A DNA stretch of 64,000 nucleotides, from positions 1,612,001-1,676,000 of the forward strand of contig NZ_AP022599.1 in assembly GCF_010725725.1 (NCBI RefSeq). Direction: 5' to 3'. This DNA comes from Mycolicibacterium pulveris (GTDB lineage: Bacteria; Actinomycetota; Actinomycetes; Mycobacteriales; Mycobacteriaceae). Below, one piece after another: positions 25,966 through 33,612 of this stretch (the first letter of the stretch is position 1; every line of letters starts with the position of its first letter). The translations under genes and the position numbers were made by a program. The notes under the pieces are model-generated. The model saw only the letters and a list, made by a program, of their open reading frames with translations, did not search any database and had not been told where the DNA came from.

Positions 25966-27404
25966 TGCTCAGCCGGATCGTCCGCACCCAGCTCATCGTG
26001 TTCACCGTCGCGTCGGTGATCGCGATGACGGTGATGGTGTTCGGCTATCTGCAGGTGCCGACGTGGTTGGGCATCGGGCACATCACGGTGACCGTGCAAC
26101 TGGAGGGCACCGGCGGGTTGTACCGGTTCGGCAACGTCACCTACCGCGGCGTGCAGATCGGCAAGGTGTCAAGCGTCGAGCCGACCGCCTCGGGCGCCAC
26201 CGCGACCCTCTCACTCACGGATTCGCCGCGCATCCCCGCCGACGTCGAGGCCCACGTCCGCAGCGTGTCGGCCGTCGGCGAGCAGTACGTCGACCTGGTT
26301 CCCCGCGCTGGCGGGCCCCCGTTCCTGGAGAACGGCGCGGTCATCGAAAGGCGGGACACCACGATCCCGCTCAAAGTGGGCCCGGTGCTCGACGAGCTGA
26401 GCGCGATGGTCAAGAGCGTGCCGAAGCAGAAGCTGTCCGATCTGCTCGACGAGTCATTCCTCGCGTTCGACGGGGCCGGCTACGACGTCGGTTCGCTGCT
26501 GGACTCGGGAGCGCGCATCGCCGCCGACGCCAACGCCACCGCAGATCGCACCCGGATCCTCGTCGACGACAGCGAGCCGCTGCTCGACTCGCAGGCGCAA
26601 AGCACTGAGGCACTGCGAATCTGGGCGCGCAGCCTCAGCGCGGTCACCGGCCAGCTCGTCGACAGCGATCCGGAGATCCGCACCGTGCTCAACACCGGTC
26701 CCGGCGCCGCCGACGAGATCGCACGCCTGCTCGAGCAGGTGAAGCCGACGCTTCCGGTGCTGTTGGCCAACCTGACCACGGTCGGCGAGGTCGGGGTCAC
26801 GTACAACCCGTCGCTGGAACAACTGCTGGTGCTGCTGCCGCCGTACGTCGCCGGGTTCGGTTCGCTCTCACAGTTGAACAACCCGGTGGGCCTGTCGCTG
26901 GGCGGCTTCTCGTTGATGAACGGTGATCCGCCGCCGTGCACGGTGGGTTTTCTGCCGCCGTCGCAGTGGCGTTCACCCGACGACGAGACGGTGATCGACA
27001 CGCCCGACGGTCTGTACTGCAAGCTGCCGCAGGATTCACCAATCGCCGTGCGCGGGGTGCGCAACAACCCGTGCATGGGCAAGCCGGGGAAACGGGCGCC
27101 GACGGTGGAGATCTGCAACAGCGACGAACCGTACAAGCCGTTGGCGATGCGCCAGCATGTGTTGGGGCCGTACCCGTTCGATCCCAACCTGGTGTCGCAG
27201 GGTGTGCTCCCCGATGACCGGGTGCTGCCCGACAGCAACACCTTCGCTCCGATCGAAGGCACGCCGCCGCCGCCACCTCCGAATGCCGCCGCCGTCCCTT
27301 ACGACCCCCGCACCGGGCGCTACATCGGTAGCGACGGGCAGGTCTATGAGCAGACCGACCTGAACAGGCAGCCCGCGACGTGGCAGGATCTGTTTCCGCG
27401 CTGA
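25965..27404 (+). CDS. MCE family protein MceF
   Basis: A 479-residue MCE protein, last of the operon. A membrane helix (QLIVFTVASVIAMTVMVFGY) is followed by an MCE domain with GNVTYRGVQIGKVSSV and SAVGEQYVDLVPR, then a helical region and a C-terminal globular tail with several Cys (PPPCTVGF, YCKLPQ, NNPCMGKPG, VEICNSDE). The A of its ATG is shared with the mceE stop. It ends 4 nt before the stop of the convergent thiolase gene, with no clear terminator between them. No mas or mceG gene follows. Confidence 0.92.
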   Translation: MLSRIVRTQLIVFTVASVIAMTVMVFGYLQVPTWLGIGHITVTVQLEGTGGLYRFGNVTYRGVQIGKVSSVEPTASGATATLSLTDSPRIPADVEAHVRSVSAVGEQYVDLVPRAGGPPFLENGAVIERRDTTIPLKVGPVLDELSAMVKSVPKQKLSDLLDESFLAFDGAGYDVGSLLDSGARIAADANATADRTRILVDDSEPLLDSQAQSTEALRIWARSLSAVTGQLVDSDPEIRTVLNTGPGAADEIARLLEQVKPTLPVLLANLTTVGEVGVTYNPSLEQLLVLLPPYVAGFGSLSQLNNPVGLSLGGFSLMNGDPPPCTVGFLPPSQWRSPDDETVIDTPDGLYCKLPQDSPIAVRGVRNNPCMGKPGKRAPTVEICNSDEPYKPLAMRQHVLGPYPFDPNLVSQGVLPDDRVLPDSNTFAPIEGTPPPPPPNAAAVPYDPRTGRYIGSDGQVYEQTDLNRQPATWQDLFPR

Positions 27405-27408
27405 CTCG

Positions 27409-28602
27409 TCACAGCGGTTCCGACGAGTACGCCACCACACCGCCGAAGTGCGGTGCGGCCTGGCACGCCAACGCGATCGACGCGTCACGTTGCCGCTCAC
27501 CGGCGCGCCGCGACAGCTGCAGGTAGCACTCCAGCATCTGCGGCACACCGTGCATGCGCCCGTTGCCGAGCGCACCACCCCCCGACAGTGCGGGCACCGC
27601 GCCGGGACGGTCGGCGTCGATGCCGCCCGCCTCGACGAAGCGGTGGGCCTCGCCGACCGGGCAGATGCCGAGTACCTCCAGCCAGAACCACACCAGGGGT
27701 GAGAACCCGTCGTAAACCTGGGGCAGGTCAACGTCTTTGATGCTCAGACCGGTGCCGCGCCACAACCGGGCCGCGGTGTGCGCTCCGCCGTCGAGGATGT
27801 CGTCCAGCGGCCAGTGCATGGGCAGCCGGCGCGGCGGCGGGGCGCTGCTGGCGTAGCCCGCGACATACACCGGTGGGTGCGGCAGATCCCGCGCCCGCTC
27901 GGCGGTGGTGAGGACGAACGCGGCGACGCCGTCGACCGGGATGTCGCAGTCCAGCCGACACACCGGGTCGACCAACTGTGGTTCGGCGAGGTACTCCGTC
28001 GTGGTCAACGGCCTGCCGCGCCAATACGACCAGGGCAGCCGCGCGCCGTTCTTGCGGGCTTCGGTCACCACCGCGGCCATCGACTCCCGGCGCGCGCCGA
28101 ACCGCAGCAGATACTCGTTGTAGGGCAGCGCGATCATCGCCAGCGGGCCGAAAAGCCCTTGCGGCGCCGACCATTGCGCGGCTCCCCGGATGTCCCGCAT
28201 CGGGTTGCCGTGGTAGCTGCCCGCCGGGTTGTGCAGCGCGCGGTGCACCACGACATAGTCCGCGGCACCGCTGATCAACGCATTGACCGCCATCCCCACC
28301 GAGCCGCTGAGCTGGCCGATGCCGTCGAACCCGGCGACGTAGGCCGGCGTCGCGCCGAGGCTGCGCGCCAGCCAGGTCGGGGAGACGATCGTCACGCCGT
28401 CGACAAGCTGATGTCCGCCGGCGCTGGGCAACATGGCAGAGCCCACGAAGCCGTCCACCACCTGCAGGCTCAGCCCGGCGTCGGCGATGGCGGCGCGTGC
28501 GGTGTCCACCGCCACCGCACCCAGCGCACGTTTCGCGCGGCGTTCGATCGTGCTGTGCGCATAGCCGACGACGGCGACCCGGCTACGCATGGAAACGCTC
28601 AT
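27409..28602 (-). CDS. Lipid-transfer/thiolase-like protein (Ltp2-type)
   Basis: A 397-residue thiolase-superfamily protein of the SCP-x/Ltp2 group. Motifs include AVVGYAHSTIER at the start, QVYDGFSPLVWFWLEVLGIC and SGGGALGNGRMHGVPQMLE. I see no canonical thiolase nucleophile Cys at the first-half position (SAMLPSAGGHQLVDG), which is characteristic of Ltp2-like retro-aldolases. It is immediately preceded by a DUF35 partner (ATGA overlap), mirroring the Ltp2-ChsH2 DUF35 pair of steroid side-chain degradation. It probably cleaves a C-C bond in a CoA thioester; the substrate is unknown. Confidence 0.88.
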   Translation of the reverse strand: MSVSMRSRVAVVGYAHSTIERRAKRALGAVAVDTARAAIADAGLSLQVVDGFVGSAMLPSAGGHQLVDGVTIVSPTWLARSLGATPAYVAGFDGIGQLSGSVGMAVNALISGAADYVVVHRALHNPAGSYHGNPMRDIRGAAQWSAPQGLFGPLAMIALPYNEYLLRFGARRESMAAVVTEARKNGARLPWSYWRGRPLTTTEYLAEPQLVDPVCRLDCDIPVDGVAAFVLTTAERARDLPHPPVYVAGYASSAPPPRRLPMHWPLDDILDGGAHTAARLWRGTGLSIKDVDLPQVYDGFSPLVWFWLEVLGICPVGEAHRFVEAGGIDADRPGAVPALSGGGALGNGRMHGVPQMLECYLQLSRRAGERQRDASIALACQAAPHFGGVVAYSSEPL

Positions 28603-29012
28603 CGGGCCAACTCGAAAGCGGGAACGGCGATTTCGTCGGAAAGGTCCTCGAACGCCACCCGTACCGGCGCACCGAGGTGTAGGTCCGCATCGACGCCGTC
28701 GAGCAGGCGGCCGACGAGCCGCAGGCCCGATTGTTCGGCGAGTTCGACGTCGACGAGCACGAACGGCACGTCGAAGCCCGGCAGGAACGCCTGGCGCACC
28801 ACCGTCCACGACCGCACCACCCCGCGACCGCTGACCGCGGTGAACTCGTAGCACGGATCGGTGGAGCCACACGCGGTGCACACGACGTCGGGCGGCGTCG
28901 TCAGCACCGCGCACCGCGCGCACCGGGCGACGGTCAGGACGTGTTGCGCGGCCGCCGCCCAGTACGGCGCCGACGTCTCGTCGGGCACCGGCAGCGGACG
29001 GTGCGATGTCAC
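28599..29012 (-). CDS. Zn-ribbon/OB-fold DUF35 protein
   Basis: A 137-residue DUF35 protein: an N-terminal rubredoxin-like zinc ribbon with two CxxC pairs (CARC and CTAC at about residues 31-48) and a C-terminal OB-fold (RGVVRSWTVVRQAF; DVPFVLVDVELAEQ). Such proteins bind acyl-CoA and form heteromers with thiolase-like enzymes. Overlaps of 4 nt on both sides, with the CaiB gene upstream and the thiolase downstream, indicate fixed stoichiometry. Confidence 0.9.
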   Translation of the reverse strand: MTSHRPLPVPDETSAPYWAAAAQHVLTVARCARCAVLTTPPDVVCTACGSTDPCYEFTAVSGRGVVRSWTVVRQAFLPGFDVPFVLVDVELAEQSGLRLVGRLLDGVDADLHLGAPVRVAFEDLSDEIAVPAFELAR

Positions 29013-30223
29013 GGAATCACGCCCCGCTCGGCAAGCGCGCCGATGCGGTCCCAGTCATATCCCAGCTCCTCCAACACCGCCTCGGTGTGCTCGCCGTGTT
29101 CGGGCGCGCGCCGCAACGCAGGCGGATGCTCGTCGAATTGCACAGGGACGCTGGGCAACCGGTAGGTCGTGCCGTCGTCGGTGACCACATCGCCGATGTA
29201 GGAGTTGGCGGCCACCTGCGGGTCCTCGGCGACTTCGGCGATCGTCTGGATCGGCGCCCACGGCGCATCCAGGTTCGCCAGCACCTCCTTCCACTGCGCC
29301 AGCGTGCGTTCGGCGAAGATCGCGTCAAGTTCGGCGACGCAGGCGGCCGCGTTGACACGCCGGGCGGCGAGATCGACGAACCGCGGATCGCCTGCGAGTT
29401 CGGGCCGCCCGACGGTGCGGCAGAAGTCGGCCCAGTACCGGTCGCCCTGCAGGAACATCAGCTGGACATGCCTGCCGTCCTTGGTGCGGTAGGTGGCCGT
29501 CAGCGGGTTGACCATCGGGCCGCGACCCGAGACCGGCTGCGCCTCACCGCCGTTGAGGGTGGCCAGCAGATCCGAGGACAGCATCCACATCGCCGTCGCC
29601 AGCAGCGAGACGTCCACCACCGAACCCGTGCCGGTGCGGGTGCGCTTGAGCAGGGCCGCGGCGATGCCGAAGGCCAGCGCCATGGCGCCGTTGCGGTCAC
29701 CCATGGCGCCGCGCTGGCTGATCGGGTAGTCGCGTTCGGTGGGGGTGAGCATGTGGCCGACCCCGCCGCGCGCCCAGAACGCCGAGCTGTCGTAACCGGG
29801 CTGGTCGGCGTCGGGCCCACGCACACCGAAGCCGTGCCCGCGGGCGTACACCAGGTGGGGGTGGCGTTCGCGCACCGCGTCCGCGCCCAGGCCCAAGCGG
29901 TCCAGCGCGCCGGGACGAAGGCTGGTGAGCAGCACGTCCGCCGACGCCAGCAGATCGTGCAGCACATCGAGGCCGCCAGGGTCACGCAGGTTGAGCGCGA
30001 CGGACCGCTTGCCCCGATTCGCCAGCGCCATCGACAGATTGACGCCGCCGCGATCGGTACCGATGCCCTGGGTGGCCAGCCCGCGGTACGGGTCGCCGTC
30101 GAGCCGCTCGACCCTGATCACGTCGGCTCCCCAATCGGCGAGCAGGGCGCCGGCGACGGGCACGAAGACCCACTGGGCCAGTTCGACCACCCGGATCCCG
30201 TCAAATGCGCCACTCTGCGTCAT
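29009..30223 (-). CDS. CaiB/BaiF family CoA-transferase
   Basis: A 404-residue class III CoA-transferase, moving CoA between carboxylic acids through a covalent aspartyl intermediate. Family motifs are VVELAQWVFVPVAGALLADW, NRGKRSVALNLRDPGG and the catalytic-Asp segment GAMGDRNGAMALAFG. Members also include alpha-methylacyl-CoA racemases, so racemisation of a 2-methyl-branched acyl-CoA, as in isoprenoid or steroid side chains, is an alternative. It lies 14 nt after the SDR stop and overlaps the DUF35 start. Confidence 0.9.
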   Translation of the reverse strand: MTQSGAFDGIRVVELAQWVFVPVAGALLADWGADVIRVERLDGDPYRGLATQGIGTDRGGVNLSMALANRGKRSVALNLRDPGGLDVLHDLLASADVLLTSLRPGALDRLGLGADAVRERHPHLVYARGHGFGVRGPDADQPGYDSSAFWARGGVGHMLTPTERDYPISQRGAMGDRNGAMALAFGIAAALLKRTRTGTGSVVDVSLLATAMWMLSSDLLATLNGGEAQPVSGRGPMVNPLTATYRTKDGRHVQLMFLQGDRYWADFCRTVGRPELAGDPRFVDLAARRVNAAACVAELDAIFAERTLAQWKEVLANLDAPWAPIQTIAEVAEDPQVAANSYIGDVVTDDGTTYRLPSVPVQFDEHPPALRRAPEHGEHTEAVLEELGYDWDRIGALAERGVIP

Positions 30224-30237
30224 CGCCCGCCTTTCGG

Positions 30238-31074
30238 CTACTTCAGGCAGCTGCCCGCGTCGATCGGAAGCGGGACGCCGGTGATGTAGCGGGACTCGTC
30301 GGATGCCAGAAACAGTACGGCGTTGCTGATGTCGACGGACTCGACCCACGGAATCGGCAGCATGTGAAACATCTGGCAGATCGGCTTGATGTCGTCGGGT
30401 CCCGGGTTGTCCAGGTCGGGCCGGAAAGCCTTGTAGGTGGACTCGTTCAGCAGCAGGTCGGTGCCCACATGGGTCGGATGCACGGAGTTGACGCGGATCG
30501 AAAACTGCCCCAGTTCGACCGCGAAGGTTCGCATCAGCCCGACGACGCCGTGCTTGGCGGTGACGTAATGGCCCACGTGCGGATAGGCTTTCAGGCCTCC
30601 CACCGAGCTCGTCAGGATCACCGATCCGCCCCGGCCGCCGGCCTTGATGTGCGGCACCGCAGCCTTGACCGATTTCCACACTCCGGACAGGTTGACGTCG
30701 AGCATCTGCTGCCAACGCGGTTCGTCCATCTCGTCGAGCATCGCGCCCGGCGTGCCGATTCCGGCGTTGGCGACGACGACGTCGAGTCGGCCGAGTTGTT
30801 CCACTGCGCCGTCGACCGCGGCTTTCAACGCGTCGAAGTCCCGCACGTCCACCTCCGCGGTCACCACCCGCCGGTCGAGCGCCTTGACCAGGTCGGCGGT
30901 TTCGGCGAGGTCGGCGGGTGAGGCGCCCGGTTCCGGCGTGCCCTCGATGTGGCGGCAGACGTCGACGGCGATGATGTCGGCGCCCTCCTGAGCCAGCCTG
31001 ACCGCGTGACTGCGACCCTGGCCCTTCGCCGCGCCGGTGATGAGGGCCACCTTGCCCGCTACCCGTCCGGTCAC
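30238..31074 (-). CDS. Mycofactocin-coupled SDR family oxidoreductase
   Basis: A 278-residue SDR of the mycofactocin-coupled type. The N-terminus GRVAGKVALITGAAKGQG and the HAVRLAQEGADIIAVDVC stretch, plus the insertion after it, are hallmarks of the group, in which NAD(H) is tightly held and re-oxidised by the peptide cofactor mycofactocin. Catalytic residues are Ser in LTSSVGGL and Tyr/Lys in YVTAKHG. GTG 31074 has a GAGGAGAG ribosome site. Carveol-dehydrogenase-like enzymes are in this group, so a terpene or sterol alcohol is a plausible substrate. Confidence 0.88.
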   Translation of the reverse strand: MTGRVAGKVALITGAAKGQGRSHAVRLAQEGADIIAVDVCRHIEGTPEPGASPADLAETADLVKALDRRVVTAEVDVRDFDALKAAVDGAVEQLGRLDVVVANAGIGTPGAMLDEMDEPRWQQMLDVNLSGVWKSVKAAVPHIKAGGRGGSVILTSSVGGLKAYPHVGHYVTAKHGVVGLMRTFAVELGQFSIRVNSVHPTHVGTDLLLNESTYKAFRPDLDNPGPDDIKPICQMFHMLPIPWVESVDISNAVLFLASDESRYITGVPLPIDAGSCLK

Positions 31075-31084
31075 TTCGCTCTCC

Positions 31085-32689
31085 TCACAGTGTGTGGGTA
31101 CGTTGAACCTGCTGGCGCACAAGGTATTTCTGAACCTTGCCGCTGGCCGTGCGGGGGAAGTCGTCGGCCTGATGCAGCTCTTCGGGCCATTTCTGCCGCG
31201 CCACCCCCGCGGCGTCGAAGTGGGCCCGCACCTGCTCGCGGTTCGGCATCGCCTCCCCCGGCCTGACCCTGAGCACGGCGACGACCCGCTCACCGAACCG
31301 TTGATCGGGTGCCGCCACCACGACGGCCTCGGCCACCTGCGGCATCGTCAGCAGCACCTCCTCCACCTCGATGGCGGAGACGTTCTCGCCGCCGCGGATG
31401 ATGACGTCGGCCTTGCGGTCGGTGATGGTCAGATAGCCGTCCTCGTCGAGCACCCCGATGTCGCCGGTGTGATACCAGCCGTCGTCGTCGAACGCGCGCC
31501 TGGTGAGCTCGTTGTCGAGGTAGCCCAGGCACAGATCCGGCCCGCGGGAAAGGATCTCGCCGTCGGAAGCGATCCGGATCTCCACCCCCGGCCGCGCGTT
31601 TCCGTCGGTGTACAGCCGCTTGTCCAGTGCCGCGTCGGGTCGCGAACCGGTGATCGACGGATGCTCGGTGCTTCCGTAGGACCGGGTGACCACCAGACCC
31701 AGGTCGGTCAACCGGCGGGTGACCGCCGCAGGCACGGCCGAGCCCCCGAGGCCCAGGTAGGGCATGTACTGCAGGTGTTCGTCGGTGAACTCGGGATGGT
31801 CCAGCAGGCTGGTGATGAAATACGTTGGGCCACCGCCGAAGCCGACTCCGTCGTTCTTCATCAACGCGAGCACCGCCGCGGGGTCCCACGCGTCGGACAG
31901 ATGCACCGGCACGCCTTCCAGCACCGGGCACAGCAGCCCGCCGAGCATGCCGATGAAGTGCCCGACCGGCAGCGCCATCAGGTTGCCCGCCGGGTTGTGC
32001 ACGTGGTTGGCGGCGAGCTGGCGGATCTCGCATCCCAGGGTCTGGTGGCTGTGCACAACGCCTTTGGGGTCGCGGGTGGTGCCCGAGGTGAACGCGATCA
32101 GGGCCGGCCCCGACGGATCGGTCTCCGCGACGCCCGCCATCGGCTGGGCGGCGAGCAGGCCCTCGAAGTTGTCCTGCCCGCGCGAACCCACCACGCCGAC
32201 GACCGGCACGTCGCCGCACAGGTCGGGGTGGTACTTCATCCGCCCGAACTCGGTGGCGGTGATGAACACTCGGGGCCGCGCGGTACCGAGAATATGGCCG
32301 AGTTCCTTGCGGCCGTAGAAGTGCACGATCGGCACGACGACCGCGCCAAGCAGCGCCGAGGCCCAGAATGTCGCGGCCGCTTCCATCCAGTTCGGCAGCT
32401 GGAACGCCACCACGTCGCCCGGCCCGACGCCGCGGGCCCGCAACCCGGCCGCCAACCGACGAGCCACCTGTTCGACGTCGCCGTAGGTGCCCGCGTACGG
32501 CCGCTCGGTGGAGTGGACGCGAAACACCATGTCCCGCCGGGACTGCAGGGCCGCGCACAGCAGGTCTCCGAGGGTGTCCGAGGTCCACCAGCCCTCGGAC
32601 TCATAGCGCGTCCGCAGCGCGGCGGGGATGTCGCGACTGCAGATCACCGACTCTCCCTGTCCAGGTGGCAGATGGGCAGGTGTCACCAT
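31085..32689 (-). CDS. Acyl-CoA synthetase (FadD/ANL superfamily)
   Basis: A 534-residue AMP-forming acyl-CoA ligase. Motifs: phosphate loop FTSGTTRDPKG (about residue 187), YGSTEHP (substrate/ATP), DGWYHTGDIG with the adenylate Asp, DRKADVIIRGGENVS hinge and the C-terminal catalytic Lys in RTASGKVQKY. It activates a carboxylic acid to its CoA ester, the entry step for the downstream SDR, CoA-transferase and thiolase. It is the first gene of a five-gene operon; its promoter has the same AAAAGTAGAAT element as the P450 operon. Confidence 0.93.
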   Translation of the reverse strand: MVTPAHLPPGQGESVICSRDIPAALRTRYESEGWWTSDTLGDLLCAALQSRRDMVFRVHSTERPYAGTYGDVEQVARRLAAGLRARGVGPGDVVAFQLPNWMEAAATFWASALLGAVVVPIVHFYGRKELGHILGTARPRVFITATEFGRMKYHPDLCGDVPVVGVVGSRGQDNFEGLLAAQPMAGVAETDPSGPALIAFTSGTTRDPKGVVHSHQTLGCEIRQLAANHVHNPAGNLMALPVGHFIGMLGGLLCPVLEGVPVHLSDAWDPAAVLALMKNDGVGFGGGPTYFITSLLDHPEFTDEHLQYMPYLGLGGSAVPAAVTRRLTDLGLVVTRSYGSTEHPSITGSRPDAALDKRLYTDGNARPGVEIRIASDGEILSRGPDLCLGYLDNELTRRAFDDDGWYHTGDIGVLDEDGYLTITDRKADVIIRGGENVSAIEVEEVLLTMPQVAEAVVVAAPDQRFGERVVAVLRVRPGEAMPNREQVRAHFDAAGVARQKWPEELHQADDFPRTASGKVQKYLVRQQVQRTHTL

Positions 32690-32696
32690 AGCAAGG

Positions 32697-32728
32697 CTCT
32701 CGCATTACGAGAGTCATATTCTACTTTT
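32697..32728 (-). promoter_or_regulatory. Promoter and palindromes of the acyl-CoA synthetase operon
   Basis: On the minus strand AAAAGTAGAAT (32728 to 32718) supplies a -10 (TAGAAT) identical in context to the one at 20009-20019. Downstream lies a 17-bp palindrome CTCTCG-TAATG-CGAGAG (32713 to 32697), which would span the first transcribed bases and the ribosome-binding region before ATG 32689. It is an operator or a 5' hairpin. Confidence 0.55.
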
Positions 32729-32772
32729 ACATGGGAGTTATTGGACCCCACAGGGTCACGATCACGACAAAC

Positions 32773-32778
32773 TAGGCT
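32773..32778 (+). promoter_or_regulatory. -10 TAGGCT of the leaderless nitrilase gene
   Basis: TAGGCT ends 6 nt before ATG 32785, which fits a leaderless transcript. No ribosome site precedes the ATG. The acyl-CoA synthetase promoter diverges about 50 bp upstream. Confidence 0.5.
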
Positions 32779-32784
32779 GGCCGC

Positions 32785-33612
32785 ATGCGGATTTCGCTGG
32801 CGCAGATCCTCAGCGGCACCGAACCTTCGGCCAACCTGGGGTTGGTCGAGGACTACACCCGCCGCGCCGCCGACGAGGGCGCCCGGCTGGTGTTGTTTCC
32901 CGAGGCGACGATGTGCCGCTTCGGGGTGCCGCTCGCGCCCGTCGCGGAACCGCTCGACGGACCGTGGGCGTCGGGCGTGCGGGCCATCGCCGAGCGGGCC
33001 GGCGTCGTCGTCGTCGCGGGCATGTTCGTCCCGGCACCCGACGGGCGGGTGACCAACACGCTGATCGCGGCCGGCCCCAGCTCGGACGGTTACATCGACA
33101 CGCACTACGACAAGATCTACCTCTACGACGCGTTCGGCTTCAAGGAATCCAAGAACGTCGCGCCGGGCCGTGAGCCGGTGACCATCGAGGTCGACGGCCT
33201 CACCGTCGGCCTCACCCTGTGCTACGACGTGCGATTCCCGGAGCTATACGTCGAATTGGCCCGCCGCGGAGCACAACTGTGCACCGTGCACGCCTCGTGG
33301 GGAAGCGGCGACGGCAAGCTCGCGCAGTGGACGCTGCTGGCCAGGGCCCGCGCGATCGACACCACCGGCTACGTCGCCGCCGTCGACCAGGCCTACCCCG
33401 GCGACGACATCGCGGCGGCCGGCCCCACCGGGGTGGGCGGCAGCCTGGTCGCCTCACCGACCGGCGAGGTGCTGGCCTCGGCGGGTCCCGACCCGCAGCT
33501 GCTGGTCACCGACATCGACCCGGTCGCCGCCGAGAAGGCCCGCCAGACCATCGCGGTGATGAGCAACCGCGCGGAGTTCCTCTCGACAGGTAAGGCAGAA
33601 TCGCGGGGATGA
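32785..33612 (+). CDS. Carbon-nitrogen hydrolase (nitrilase family, Rv0480c-like)
   Basis: A 275-residue nitrilase-superfamily amidase. The Glu-Lys-Cys triad is visible: Glu in RLVLFPEATMCR, Lys in THYDKIYLYDAFGFKES and Cys in GLTLCYDVRFPELY. This resembles the Nit2/NIT-type omega-amidase or deaminated-glutathione amidase branch, making a repair role more likely than nitrile hydrolysis. It is cytosolic with no signal. The stop overlaps the DUF2993 gene start by 4 nt. This gene marks the return to the backbone gene order after the large insertion. Confidence 0.9.
   Translation: MRISLAQILSGTEPSANLGLVEDYTRRAADEGARLVLFPEATMCRFGVPLAPVAEPLDGPWASGVRAIAERAGVVVVAGMFVPAPDGRVTNTLIAAGPSSDGYIDTHYDKIYLYDAFGFKESKNVAPGREPVTIEVDGLTVGLTLCYDVRFPELYVELARRGAQLCTVHASWGSGDGKLAQWTLLARARAIDTTGYVAAVDQAYPGDDIAAAGPTGVGGSLVASPTGEVLASAGPDPQLLVTDIDPVAAEKARQTIAVMSNRAEFLSTGKAESRG

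Noticed and set aside
7016..32700. Prophage or integrative element
   Set aside because: No integrase, phage structural gene, attachment-site repeat or tRNA border was found; the island looks like a metabolic insertion.
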